A stretch of 64,000 bases of DNA from RYN-230 sp963723595 (GTDB taxonomy: Bacteria; Actinomycetota; Actinomycetes; Streptosporangiales; Streptosporangiaceae), in contig CAVRRQ010000006.1 of the NCBI GenBank assembly GCA_963723595.1, forward strand, positions 62,001-126,000. The letters run 5' to 3'. The notes beneath the pieces are model-generated. The model was given only the letters and a program-made list of their open reading frames with translations, ran no database searches and had not been told where the DNA came from. Positions within the stretch are counted from its first letter, which is position 1. Each line of letters starts with the position of its first letter. Positions 8,085-16,597 of this stretch are shown here, piece after piece. A program made the translations under genes and the position numbers.

Positions 8085-9345
8085 GGATTCAACCGGTCGT
8101 CGCAACACCTCGATCACGGAGGTTCGCGATGGGACGCGGTAGGAAGCAGTTGCCGGAGCCGCCGGCGGGTGCACGTCGTCAGTGGGCAGCGGATCGGGCG
8201 TTGCGTCCACCGATGCGTTCACCTGGGCGGCCTGAGCCCTCACGTGCGGTGCAACGGGAGTTCTGGCGGCTGATCGCGTCCGGGGTGACGACGGCCGGGG
8301 CCGCGGAGGTTATTGGAGTGTCGTGGCCGGCCGGAGCGCGCTGGTTCCGTCACGCTGGCGGGATGCCGCCGCTCAGCCTGGTCGAGCCTGCGGGCCGGTA
8401 CCTGTCATTCGCCGAGCGTGAAGAGATCGCGCTGTTGCGCGCCCAGGACGCCGGCGTGCGAGAGATCGCCCGCCGGATCGGACGCGACCCGGGGACCATT
8501 TCGCGCGAGCTTCGCCGCAACGCGGCGACCAGGAGCGGCAAGCAGGTGTACCGCGTCCTGGTGGCGCAGTGGAAGGCCCAGCAGGCCGCGAAGCGCCCGA
8601 AGTCCGCGAAGCTCGCAGGCAACGACAGGCTGCGTGAGTACGTGCAAGAGCGGCTCTCCGGCAGCGTCCGCCGGCTCGGCGGCACTGCCGTCACAGGCCC
8701 CAGGACACCCGCGTGGAAGGGCCTGAACAAGCCGCATCGGCAGGACAGGCGATGGGCGGCAGCCTGGAGCCCGGAGCAGATCTCGCATCGCCTGAAAGTC
8801 GACTTCCCCGATGATGAGTCCATGCGCATCAGCCACGAGGCGATCTACCAGTCGCTGTTCATCGAGGGACGTGGCGCGCTCAAGCGTGAGCTGGCCGCGT
8901 GCCTGCGCACTGGCCGGGCGCTGCGGGAACCGCGAACCCGGTCGCGGAACAAGCCGCAAGGGCATGTCACCGCGGATGCCGTCCTCAGCGAACGCCCTGC
9001 CGAAGCCGCCGATCGTGCGGTCCCGGGGCATTGGGAAGGCGATTTGATCATCGGAACGGGCCGGTCCGCGATCGGCACGCTCGCCGGGCGCAGCAGCCGG
9101 TCCACGCTCTTGGTACATCTGCCCCGGCTGGAGGGCTGGGGTGCGAAGCCACCCGTGAAGAACAGCCCATCGCTGGGCGGCTACGGCGCCGCCGCGATGA
9201 ACACCGCGTTGACGGCATCGGTGACGAAGCTGCCAGGGCAGCTACGCAAGACCCTCACCTGGGATCGCGGGAAGGAACTCTCCGGGCATGCGCAGTTCAC
9301 GCTCGCCACCGGGACAAGGGTGTTCTTCGCCGATCCTGTGCCGCT
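8085..9345 (+). mobile_element. IS30-family element, right end missing
   Basis: The left inverted repeat lies at about 8085-8110 (GGATTCAACCGGTCGTCG), immediately inside the interrupted IS3 OrfB. The transposase starts at 8129. The similarity ends near 9345, where sequence from the end of a different, oppositely oriented element begins. It therefore inserted into the IS3 copy and later lost its right end. Confidence 0.75.
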
Positions 9346-9412
9346 CGGATATAGGATTCTGGCGCTGACCTGGTCCTTCCCGGTCTTCAGGCGGCTTCTT
9401 CGTATTCGTTGA
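8129..9412 (+). pseudogene. IS30-family transposase, C-terminally truncated
   Basis: The N-terminal helix-turn-helix typical of the family is present (LSFAEREEIALLRAQ, then IARRIGRDPGTISRELRRNA). So are the conserved block SPEQISHRLKVDFPDD and the DDE core start (GHWEGDLIIGTG, with the first Asp; TLTWDRGKEL, with the second). After GTRVFFADP the normal continuation containing the catalytic Glu is absent. The last 20 residues come from antisense reading of the neighbouring element. The reading frame is otherwise undamaged over 400 codons, so the truncation may be fairly recent. Confidence 0.8.
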
Positions 9413-10379
9413 TCAGGCCGCTCAGGACCGGTTTTCGGCGGATCTGCCACGTGCCGGGATCGGCGGCGGTGACGCGGGGACCGGGATCAGCGCTGGGGAC
9501 GCGCTGGTGGAGGCCCTGATGGGGACGGGCTGTGTTGTAGTGCTCCTGGTATTCGGCCAGGATCGCGCGCAGATGCACCTGATTCAGGATCAGGGTCCGG
9601 TCCAGGAGCTCGCGCCGCAGGGTGCCGATCAGGCGCTCGCAGATCGCATTCATCCGCGGCGCCTGGACGGCGGTGCGCAGAATGGTAGTTTCGGTGGCCT
9701 GAAAGACGGCATCGAAGGACGCGGTGAAGTTCGACCCGCGGTCACGGATCAGGAACCGGAAGTCCGCGAACCGGTCGCCGAGGTCCAGGGCGAGGTTGCG
9801 GGCCTGCTGGACTGTCCAGTCGCCGGTGGGGTGGGCGGTGATGCCGCCGATGTGCATCCGGCGGGTGCCGTGCTCGATGAACACGAGGACGTACAGCCTG
9901 GTCAGCGCCGCCGTGTCGACGTGAAGAAAGTCGACGGCGAGGATTCCGGCGGCCTGGGCGTGCAGGAACTGCCGCCAGGTCGGGCCGTTCCTTCGCGGCG
10001 CAGGGTCGATGCCTGCGGCGCGCAGGATCTCGTAGATGGTCGAGGGCGCGATGGTCAGACCCAGCTTGGTCAGCTCGCCGTGAATACGGCGGTACCCCCA
10101 GAGCGGGTTCTCGTGCGCCAAGCGGATGGTGAGCCGGGCGATGCTCCGGGCCGTTGGTGGTCGGCCAGGCTTGCGGCGTTTGCTGGTGTCGTATTTCCTG
10201 GCGGCGAGCCTGCGATGCCAGGCCAGTAGCGTCGCGGGTGTCACCGGGAAGGCCTCGGCCCAGCGGCGGCGCGGGATGAACCGGGTGAGCGCGGCGAACC
10301 AGGCCCGGTCGCCGGGCTCGTACCGGACACGGCCGGCGTTCCGGCGCAGCACCGCGTTCTCGTGCCGCAACACCAGCAT
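9350..10379 (-). mobile_element. rve-type (IS3/IS481-like) element lacking its 5' end
   Basis: The minus-strand element abuts the truncated IS30. Its 3' end is placed near ATAGGAT at about 9350 by comparison with the fragment at 1672-2047. Its 5' end is missing: intact relatives in this window begin 30-40 codons before the LVLRHENAVLRR motif, and here unrelated sequence precedes it at about 10380. Confidence 0.65.
9387..10379 (-). CDS. rve-type transposase, N-terminus probably missing
   Basis: 330 residues from MLVLRHENAVLRRNAG to NEYEEAA. It has the HTH_21 region (HENPLWGYRRIHGELTKLG) and a complete DDE core: Asp in ILAVDFLHVDTA, Asp in FLIRDRGSNFT and Glu in NAICERLIGTLRRELL. The catalytic domain looks intact, but the usual N-terminal hydrophobic lead-in (compare 55723-56472, IFSVFYLVIRGLFGSLTV) is absent, so the ATG at 10379 is accidental and the protein may not bind its ends. 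It is the parent type of the fragment at 1672-2047. Confidence 0.75.
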   Translation of the reverse strand: MLVLRHENAVLRRNAGRVRYEPGDRAWFAALTRFIPRRRWAEAFPVTPATLLAWHRRLAARKYDTSKRRKPGRPPTARSIARLTIRLAHENPLWGYRRIHGELTKLGLTIAPSTIYEILRAAGIDPAPRRNGPTWRQFLHAQAAGILAVDFLHVDTAALTRLYVLVFIEHGTRRMHIGGITAHPTGDWTVQQARNLALDLGDRFADFRFLIRDRGSNFTASFDAVFQATETTILRTAVQAPRMNAICERLIGTLRRELLDRTLILNQVHLRAILAEYQEHYNTARPHQGLHQRVPSADPGPRVTAADPGTWQIRRKPVLSGLINEYEEAA

Positions 10380-10593
10380 TTGCCGCGGTACTTGTGCTGC
10401 TCGGAAACTCGATCACATGGTTGACCTGGCCGTTCGCTGGTGCTCGACGCCGACGGGCATCCGGTCGACCGCCTGCGGCCGTGGACATTCCCGAGCGCAG
10501 CGTGGGTCTTGATGGACATCCCGCCGACGCCATCGACACCGCCAGCGCTGAGTTCATTGCACGACATTCCCGCCCGCCGGCCACTGACTGAGG

Positions 10594-11127
10594 TCAGCCG
10601 GGCGCATAGGTGAGGATCACCGACCCGTTCTCCAGCCTCCTGTTGCCGGTGAGCTTGAGGTCGAGCCTGGAGGTGTCCACGTCCTGGAACAGCCGTTGCC
10701 CTGAGCCGGCCACGACGGGCATGATCCAGAAGTGGAACTCGTCGATCAGGTGGTCTCGCACGAGGGTGTCGTCGAAGCGGCTGGTGCCGTACTTGATGAG
10801 GTCCTTGCCGGGCTGGTCTTTCAGCCGGGCGATCGCGCTGGATGGGTCGGGCCCGAGGAGGGTGGCATTCCATGCCGTCTGGGTCAGCGAGCGGGATGCG
10901 ACGTACTTGGGCATCGTGTTGATGAGGTCGGTGTAAGGATTGCCAGCGATTTGGCCCCAGTTCGCGAAGAACTTCTCGTAGGTCACCCGGCCCATGACGA
11001 ACGCATCGTAGTTGCCCAGCTGCTCGGTGGAGTACGCCGTGGCCTCGGCGTCGAAGTTGGCCCAGCGTTCGGGCGCTTCGATGACGCCGTCGAGCGAGAC
11101 GAGGGTCGATTCGATCAGTTTGCGCAT
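10594..11127 (-). CDS. Dihydrofolate-reductase-family protein (RibD C-terminal fold)
   Basis: 177 residues, the normal size for this stand-alone family. The N-terminus RKLIESTLVSLDGVIEAP is the standard opening strand. MGRVTYEKF and YGTSRFDDTLVRDHLIDEF, followed by GSGQRLF, are the conserved NADPH-fold segments shared with RibD reductases. The substrate is unknown; true folate reduction is not implied. A stop-to-start gap of 34 bases separates it from the TIGR03086-like gene upstream, so it may be the third gene of the sigma-factor operon. Confidence 0.85.
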   Translation of the reverse strand: MRKLIESTLVSLDGVIEAPERWANFDAEATAYSTEQLGNYDAFVMGRVTYEKFFANWGQIAGNPYTDLINTMPKYVASRSLTQTAWNATLLGPDPSSAIARLKDQPGKDLIKYGTSRFDDTLVRDHLIDEFHFWIMPVVAGSGQRLFQDVDTSRLDLKLTGNRRLENGSVILTYAPG

Positions 11128-11161
11128 TGTCGTTCTCTTTCTCGAGTGGTTGATCTGGTGA

Positions 11162-11830
11162 TCACGGGCCCAGCTTCGGACGGGCCAGGTCGGCCAGCCG
11201 CCGCATCACCTCGTTGGCGTCCTCCGGATGGCCCACGGCCGGCGCTATGCCCGGGGAGCGCCCAAGGAAGGCGGCGAGCCGGTCGCTGGGGCCTGCCATC
11301 GCTGCCACAGTGACCGGCGCCGCGAACAGGGGGTGCCTGCCGGCGCGGGGGATCAGCGCCGGGGCTATCGCCAGCAGGTCGGTGGCCAGGGCGCGCGGGA
11401 TCGGCTGGCGCTGCCCGCATGCCCGGGATATGTCCCACCCGTGGACGGCGATCTCGAGGGCTGCCGTGGCGGCCATGACGCTGGCCGCCAGCGGGCAGCG
11501 GGCGATCTCGATGATCTGGCGCCGGTGGCCGGGGCTGGTCCAGGCATCCAGCAGCTGGCCGGCGCGATCACGGAACGCCCGGGCGGGGTCAGCCACCAGG
11601 TCACCGTCCTCGGCGGCGGGGTCGGGGCCCACGCGCCCGGTTTCGATGCCCTCACCGAGCGCGGCCAGGGATTCGCTGGCGTGCCGCAGCAACATCCGCA
11701 GGTCCCATTCCCGGCATGGCGTCGGGCGGGACAGGAGCTCTGGCGTGACGGCCAGGACCACGCCGACCGCGTAGCTGACCGACGGTTCAAGCAGCCGGGC
11801 ATCGTCGGCCGGCCATGCCGTCGGGGTCAT
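11162..11830 (-). CDS. TIGR03086-like (DinB/maleylpyruvate-isomerase-N) protein
   Basis: 222 residues. PTPCREWDLRMLLRHASES is the hallmark first helix of the mycothiol-dependent maleylpyruvate isomerase N-terminal/DinB fold, with the His that binds metal in relatives. ALEIAVHGWDISRACGQ carries the second His region. These four-helix proteins are thought to act as metal-dependent thiol transferases or isomerases, with mycothiol as the likely thiol in actinobacteria; the substrate is unknown. The start overlaps the sigma-factor stop by 4 bases (ATGA), so the two are translationally coupled. Confidence 0.8.
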   Translation of the reverse strand: MTPTAWPADDARLLEPSVSYAVGVVLAVTPELLSRPTPCREWDLRMLLRHASESLAALGEGIETGRVGPDPAAEDGDLVADPARAFRDRAGQLLDAWTSPGHRRQIIEIARCPLAASVMAATAALEIAVHGWDISRACGQRQPIPRALATDLLAIAPALIPRAGRHPLFAAPVTVAAMAGPSDRLAAFLGRSPGIAPAVGHPEDANEVMRRLADLARPKLGP

Positions 11831-12822
11831 CGGCCCGGTACCGGAGCCGCGGCAGCGGGGACGGCCTGGGGCAGGCCAAAGGCCGCGAACAGGCCCGGGT
11901 CGTTGAACGAGGTGACCCGTGTGACGCGCGATGCGACGATGGTGAGCACGCAGATCGAGTGTGCGCGGTAGGCGCCGTCGTGACCGCGCAGGTAGGCCGT
12001 GAACGCGGGCTGGCCGTTGGCGGCCGTGGGGATCATCTGGAAGCGGCCGGGTTCGGTGAGCACCCGGGACCGCAGGAAGCGCCCGATCAGCTCACGGCCA
12101 GTGAACCAGGTCGGCTCTGGCGGCATCTCGAACACGGCGTCATCGCGCAGCAGTTGCATGACCGCGGTGATGTCGGCGTTCTCGAAGGCGGTGGCGTACC
12201 TGTCGAGCAGGGCACGGCCGGCCGGGTCGGCAGGCTCGTGCATCTGATCCGCGTCGGGGGCTGCCTGCTCGAGCCGCGCCCGGGCGCGGCGCAGCATGCC
12301 GTTCACCGCGGCGGTTGTGATGCCGAGCAGCTCAGCGACCTCGGCTGCCCGCCAGCGCAGCCCGTCATGCAGGATCAGCACGGCGCGCTGCCGGGCGGGC
12401 AGGTACTGCAAGGCCGCGATCAGGGCCAGCCGCATGCTCTGCCGCGACGCGACGATGTCGGCCGGGTCGGCGGACCCGGCGGTTATCAGCGTGTCGGGAA
12501 TGGGCTGCAGCCACGGAACCTCGGGCCGCGCCGCCGCCAGCGGAGCTTCCGGGTACTCGCCCGGGCCGGCAAGGCCGGACGGCAAGGGCCGGCGGCTGCC
12601 GTTCTCGAGCGCGCGCAGGCAGGCGTTGGTCGCGATCCGGTACAGCCAGGTCCGCAGCGACGCCCGTCCCTCGAATTCGCCGTAGGACCGCCAGGCACGG
12701 ATCATCGTCTCCTGCACCTGGTCTTCGGCATCGTGGACCGAGCCCAGCATGCGGTAGCAGTGCGCCAGCAGCTCGGGCCGGAACGGGTCGGTGAGACGCG
12801 CGAAGTCTTCGCCGACTGCCAT
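11827..12822 (-). CDS. ECF sigma factor with C-terminal SnoaL-like domain
   Basis: 331 residues. Sigma region 2 is at about 12-80 (HCYRMLGSVHDAEDQVQET, WLYRIATNACLRALE). Region 4 is at about 145-195 (LPARQRAVLILHDGLRW, VAELLGITTAAVNGMLRRA). A SnoaL/NTF2-like domain fills about 210-320 (LLDRYATAFENADITAV, FEMPPEPTWFTGRE). This is the extended ECF architecture of the SigG/SigJ/SigX5 type, where the C-terminal domain replaces an anti-sigma factor as the activity switch. It directs RNA polymerase to unknown promoters. The gene is divergent from the MFS exporter at 13006 and heads an operon with the TIGR03086-like and possibly the DHFR-like gene. Confidence 0.88.
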   Translation of the reverse strand: MAVGEDFARLTDPFRPELLAHCYRMLGSVHDAEDQVQETMIRAWRSYGEFEGRASLRTWLYRIATNACLRALENGSRRPLPSGLAGPGEYPEAPLAAARPEVPWLQPIPDTLITAGSADPADIVASRQSMRLALIAALQYLPARQRAVLILHDGLRWRAAEVAELLGITTAAVNGMLRRARARLEQAAPDADQMHEPADPAGRALLDRYATAFENADITAVMQLLRDDAVFEMPPEPTWFTGRELIGRFLRSRVLTEPGRFQMIPTAANGQPAFTAYLRGHDGAYRAHSICVLTIVASRVTRVTSFNDPGLFAAFGLPQAVPAAAAPVPGR

Positions 12823-13005
12823 GGCTGCTCCCTCCGTGCGTCAGGTGATGCGCCGTCACTGGTACAGATCCGGCCCGGCCGCGAAACTGACCGGCCCGCG
12901 GCGCATTATCTTGCCCGCGGTTTCCGCGGTCAGTTTTCCGTGCGGCCCGGATCGGTACAGGTGAGCGCGGGTGAGGCCGCGCGTCACACACATCAGGGAG
13001 CCCGC

Positions 13006-14505
13006 ATGTCAAGCCAGCAGCTTTCCGGCGCAACCGCCTACCAGGACAGTCAAGGCCTGGACCAGGTCCATCGCTGGCGCGCGTTCGCGGTGCTGGCTGT
13101 CTCATTTTTCATGACGGTCGCCGACCTCGCGATCGTCAACGTCGCGCTGCCGACCATCGGCCGCAAGCTGCAAATGCCGGAATCGGCCCTTCAATGGGTC
13201 GTCACTGGCTATGCGCTCACCTTCGGCGGCTTCCTGCTGTTCGGCGGCCGCGCCGCGGATCTGCTCGGGCGCCGCCGCATCCTGATGGCCGGCCTGGCCG
13301 TGTTCACCGCGGCCTCGCTCGGCTGCGGGCTGGCGACCGCGGAGGGGTTCCTGATCGCGATGCGCTTCGTGCAGGGGCTCGGCGCGGCGATCGTGTTGCC
13401 GGCGGCGCTGTCGATCGTGATGAACATGTTCCCTGAGGGCGCCGAGCGGAACAAGGCACTGGGGGCGTGGGGGGCCATCGGGGCGAGCGGCGCGGCCGTC
13501 GGGGTGATCGCCGGCGGGCTGCTCACCCGCTACCTGGGCTGGCAGTACATCTTCTACCTGAACGTCCCGGTCGGTGCGGCGGCGCTGGCGCTGGCCCCGC
13601 GCGTGGTGCCGGAGAGCCGGCTCGCCACCGAGCGGCGGCGCTATGACCCGTTTGGCGCGGTTACCGTCACCGGCGGCCTGTCGCTGCTCGTCTACGCGGT
13701 CTCGACCGCTCCGCAGGCCGGCTGGGGTACCGCCAGGACGGTGTCGCTGCTCGCGACCTCCGCCGCCCTGCTCGTCGCCTTCGTGGTCATCGAGACGCGC
13801 GTGGAGGCGCCGCTGATGCCGCTGCGGATCTTCCGGCTGAAGACGCTGGCGGGCGCGAACGCGGTCGGGTTGCTGCTTGGCGGCGGCTTCTTCGCCTACA
13901 TCTTCATCGGCACCCTCTACATGCAGCAGGTGCTCGGGTACTCCGCGCTGAAGGCCGGCCTGGCCTGGCTGGTGATGGCGCTCAGCTCGGTCGCCTTCGC
14001 CGGCCTGTCCCAGGCGCTGGTCACCCGCGGCTCTGCCAAGCTGGTGATGGCGGTCGGCATGGCCATGATCGGCGGCGGCATCTTGTGGTCAACCCAGGCG
14101 CCCGTGCACGGGAACTTCTGGACCAGCCTGGCCGGGCCGTTCATCGTCGTCGGGATCGGCACCGCGTTTGCCTTCATCCCGGTGTCGATCGCCGGGCTGG
14201 CCGGGGTCGCCGAGCACGAGGCCGGCCTTGCCTCCGGGTTTATCAACACCTCCCAACAGCTCGGCGGAGCGGTCGGCATCGCAATAGCGTCCACGATTGC
14301 CGCCACTCACGCCAGCACCCTGCTCCACCAGGGCGCCGCACCAGCCGCGGCACTCACCAGCGGCTTCCACTGGGCGTTCTGGGCCTGCGGCGCAATCGGC
14401 CTGGCCGCGGTCCCGGTGACCTACCTGCTCGTCCGCCGCGACGAACTAGCCAAAGCGGTTGCCAGCACATCCCAGAAACCCCAGCCCGCTCCCGCCGACG
14501 TTTAA
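13006..14505 (+). CDS. EmrB/QacA-type MFS drug exporter (DHA2 family)
   Basis: 499 residues, 14 predicted membrane segments. Motif A is seen in GGRAADLLGRRRILMAG; motif C-like GAIGASGAAVGVIAGG and motif D1-like SFFMTVADLAIVNVALPTIG are typical of proton-driven DHA2 drug efflux pumps. The start is ATG 13006, preceded by AGGGAG. The open frame extends upstream to 11815, but that part is antisense to the sigma factor. It is divergent from the sigma-factor operon, which may control it. A broken short-chain dehydrogenase follows 28 bases later with an almost identical ribosome-binding region. Confidence 0.9.
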   Translation: MSSQQLSGATAYQDSQGLDQVHRWRAFAVLAVSFFMTVADLAIVNVALPTIGRKLQMPESALQWVVTGYALTFGGFLLFGGRAADLLGRRRILMAGLAVFTAASLGCGLATAEGFLIAMRFVQGLGAAIVLPAALSIVMNMFPEGAERNKALGAWGAIGASGAAVGVIAGGLLTRYLGWQYIFYLNVPVGAAALALAPRVVPESRLATERRRYDPFGAVTVTGGLSLLVYAVSTAPQAGWGTARTVSLLATSAALLVAFVVIETRVEAPLMPLRIFRLKTLAGANAVGLLLGGGFFAYIFIGTLYMQQVLGYSALKAGLAWLVMALSSVAFAGLSQALVTRGSAKLVMAVGMAMIGGGILWSTQAPVHGNFWTSLAGPFIVVGIGTAFAFIPVSIAGLAGVAEHEAGLASGFINTSQQLGGAVGIAIASTIAATHASTLLHQGAAPAAALTSGFHWAFWACGAIGLAAVPVTYLLVRRDELAKAVASTSQKPQPAPADV

Positions 14506-14533
14506 CCGCCTCATACGCATCAGGGAGTCCCAC

Positions 14534-15258
14534 ATGTCAATCAAAGACTTTCCGGAACGACGGCACTGGTCACCGGCGCAAGCCGGGGCTTCGGCCGCGC
14601 CATTGCCATCGCCCTATCCTCCCGCGGCGCAGGTCGTCGGGGTCGCCCGCGACCGCGCCCGGCTCGAGGAACTACGCGCACAACTCGGTGACACCTTCAC
14701 CCCGTCGCCGCTGACGCCGCCGACCCGGTGATCGTCGGCCAGCTCCTCGACACGCACCGCCTCCACACGCTGGTCCTCAACGCCGGGGGCTGCCGCGGCC
14801 GATTCACCGGCAAACCTGGCAGACCTTCCGCCGCAACTGGGAAGTCAACGTGCAGCACGTGTTCAACTGGACCCGCGAGGCGCTGCTGCTCCCCCTGCGG
14901 CCAGGCAGCGCGGTCATCGCCTTCTCCGGCGGAGCCGCGGTCAACGGCTCGCCACTCAGCGGCGGCTACGCCGGGCCACCATCCGGTTCATCGCCTCCCA
15001 CGCCGCCGCGGGGCCGGGCCGGGCTCGGCATCAGGTTCATCTCCGTGCTGCCACAGCTCAGTCCGGAACTGCCTGGGCGCGGGCGGAGTCGTCTACGCCG
15101 CCAGGCAGGCCGCCGGTATCCCCGCCTTCCTCGACCGCCTCGGCCCGCCGCTCACCCCAGAGCAGGTGGGCACCGCGATCGCCGACATTGCCACCGGCCC
15201 TGCCAATGACCGCGACACCTACCTGCTCACCGCCACCGGCCTCAGCCTGGCGCAGTGA
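14534..15258 (+). pseudogene. Frameshifted short-chain dehydrogenase
   Basis: Pieces of an SDR are spread over all three frames. In one frame the start gives ALVTGASRGFGRAIAIALSS (the TGxxxGxG nucleotide-binding loop). In the next, VVGVARDRARLEELRAQLG is seen, then LHTLVLNAG (the NAG motif). Then NWEVNVQHVFNWTREALL appears in another frame, and finally AARQAAGIPAFLDRLG with GTAIADIATGPANDRDTYLL up to TGA 15258. At least three indels are needed to restore one frame, so it is a pseudogene or badly damaged. The ATG at 14534 has the leader CATCAGGGAGTCCCAC, nearly the same as the MFS leader at 12991. Confidence 0.75.
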
Positions 15259-15928
15259 CGCCATTCATTACCCCTTCGGGGACGGCCCAACACTCCCTGA
15301 CGGTCCCGAAGTCGGCACCGTGCTCACCGGAACACTCGAGCCAGGTGGGACGCCCCGCCTGACCGGAGCCCGGACACCGTCTCCGACGCCCGCGTCGACG
15401 GCATCTAACCTGCCTGACGCCAGGGGTGCGCAGTGCACCGACCGGCGCGCGCACGCAGGGCCACCCCTGGCGCCTACCACCTTCACACCGGCGCCAGGGA
15501 CACCGGCCCAACCTGCTTGCGCGCCATAACAACCCGGGAAATGCGCGGAAACGTGCACGATCTGACCGCATCACGCGAACGTGCATATCGGCGGGAGTGG
15601 GCGCGGGCAGGTCGCGACGGATAGCCACTTTCCGTGAGCAACACCCAGATCCAGGGACGCCGCCAGCACTCAGCGGGTGTGAGAGATGGCCGCGCAGATC
15701 GGATTTCCAGGGTGGGCAGTATCCGGCGCATGTCCGGCCGGGGAGTACGGGCATCGGCTCTGGCAGTTCGCGGCTCCGTAATGGACGCAACCCCTCTCCT
15801 GCGGCGATCACCGTAGGTAACCAACAAGGGGAACGCCTCTGTATTGACACTCATGCCGAATGATTACGCGCGAGTGGTCAACTAGCTGATCCGCGCGCGG
15901 AGTGCCGGGAAGACAGGCCAGATGCCGT
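15259..15928. other. Gene-poor stretch with one dispersed repeat copy
   Basis: No frame here has a recognisable domain, codon-position bias or ribosome binding site. It contains an 84-base repeat (15675-15758) shared with 60709-60793. Promoter elements for the response-regulator pair are not expected here, because both genes end towards this side. Confidence 0.5.
15675..15758 (+). repeat. Dispersed 84-base repeat, copy 1
   Basis: The stretch beginning GGTGTGAGAGATGGCCG and ending GAGTACGGGCATCGGCT matches 60709-60793 at about nine positions in ten, with single-base indels. Blocks such as CAGATCGGATTTCCAGGGTG and ATCCGGCGCATGTCCGGCCG are identical. Both copies lie in noncoding sequence, here without any other shared flank. 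It may be a fragment of a mobile element end; no function is assigned. Confidence 0.7.
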
Positions 15929-16597
15929 TCAGCGGGAGGAGCTGATGATCCGGTATCCGGCGCTCGGTATGGTCTCAATGATGGGTGGCTCTCCGAGCTT
16001 GCGGCGGAGCCGGCTCATGGTCACCGAGACGGTAGCGGTGAACGGGTCGGCGTGCTCGTCCCAGGCTTGTTCGAGGAGGCTTTCGGCGCTGAGGACGGCA
16101 TGATCGGCTCTCATGAGCGCTTCGAGCACCGCGAACTCCTTGGCGGAGAGGTCAAGCTGCCGCCCGTCGCGGCGAGCGGTATGACGCAGGGGATCGAGTT
16201 CGACGCCGGCCGCGCGGAAGACACGGGACCTGGCCGCGGGCTGGCGGCGGGCCAGAGCGCGGATCCTGAGCACCAGTTCGGGGAAGTGGAAAGGCTTGGC
16301 CAGGTAGTCGTCCGCGCCGAGGCTGAGGCCGCTGACGCGGTCGTCGGGGGACCCGGAAGCGGTCAGCATGAGCACCATGACGGCCTTGCCGCTGCTGGCG
16401 ATCATCCGGCAGATCGTGTCACCGTGCACCCCGGGCAGGTCACGGTCGAGGACGACGACGTCATAGGCGTTGACGTCGAGCTTGGCGGTCGCGTCCGGGC
16501 CCTCGTAGGCCACGTCGACGGCCATGCCGTGATCCCGCAGGCCCTCGGCGATGCCATCGGCCAGGCTCCGGGTGTCCTCCACGACCAGCACCCTCAC
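15929..16597 (-). CDS. OmpR-family response regulator
   Basis: 222 residues. The receiver domain occupies about 1-115: acidic pair after VLVVED, phospho-acceptor Asp in DVVVLDRDLPG, Thr in MLTASG and Lys in DYLAKPF. A winged-helix Trans_reg_C domain occupies about 125-220 (LSAKEFAVLEALMRADHAV, TVSVTMSRLRRKLGEP, ETIPSAGYRI). Phosphorylated by the kinase encoded just upstream, it binds DNA, probably including the large palindrome at 17917. The stop codon of the kinase and this start overlap or touch (16594-16597), so this is the second gene read on the minus strand and is translated together with the kinase. Confidence 0.92.
   Translation of the reverse strand: MRVLVVEDTRSLADGIAEGLRDHGMAVDVAYEGPDATAKLDVNAYDVVVLDRDLPGVHGDTICRMIASSGKAVMVLMLTASGSPDDRVSGLSLGADDYLAKPFHFPELVLRIRALARRQPAARSRVFRAAGVELDPLRHTARRDGRQLDLSAKEFAVLEALMRADHAVLSAESLLEQAWDEHADPFTATVSVTMSRLRRKLGEPPIIETIPSAGYRIISSSR

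Noticed and set aside
11815..13005. A 400-residue N-terminal extension of the MFS exporter
   Set aside because: It is antisense to the sigma factor and TIGR03086 genes, has no membrane or domain character, and the exporter has its own ribosome site at ATG 13006.
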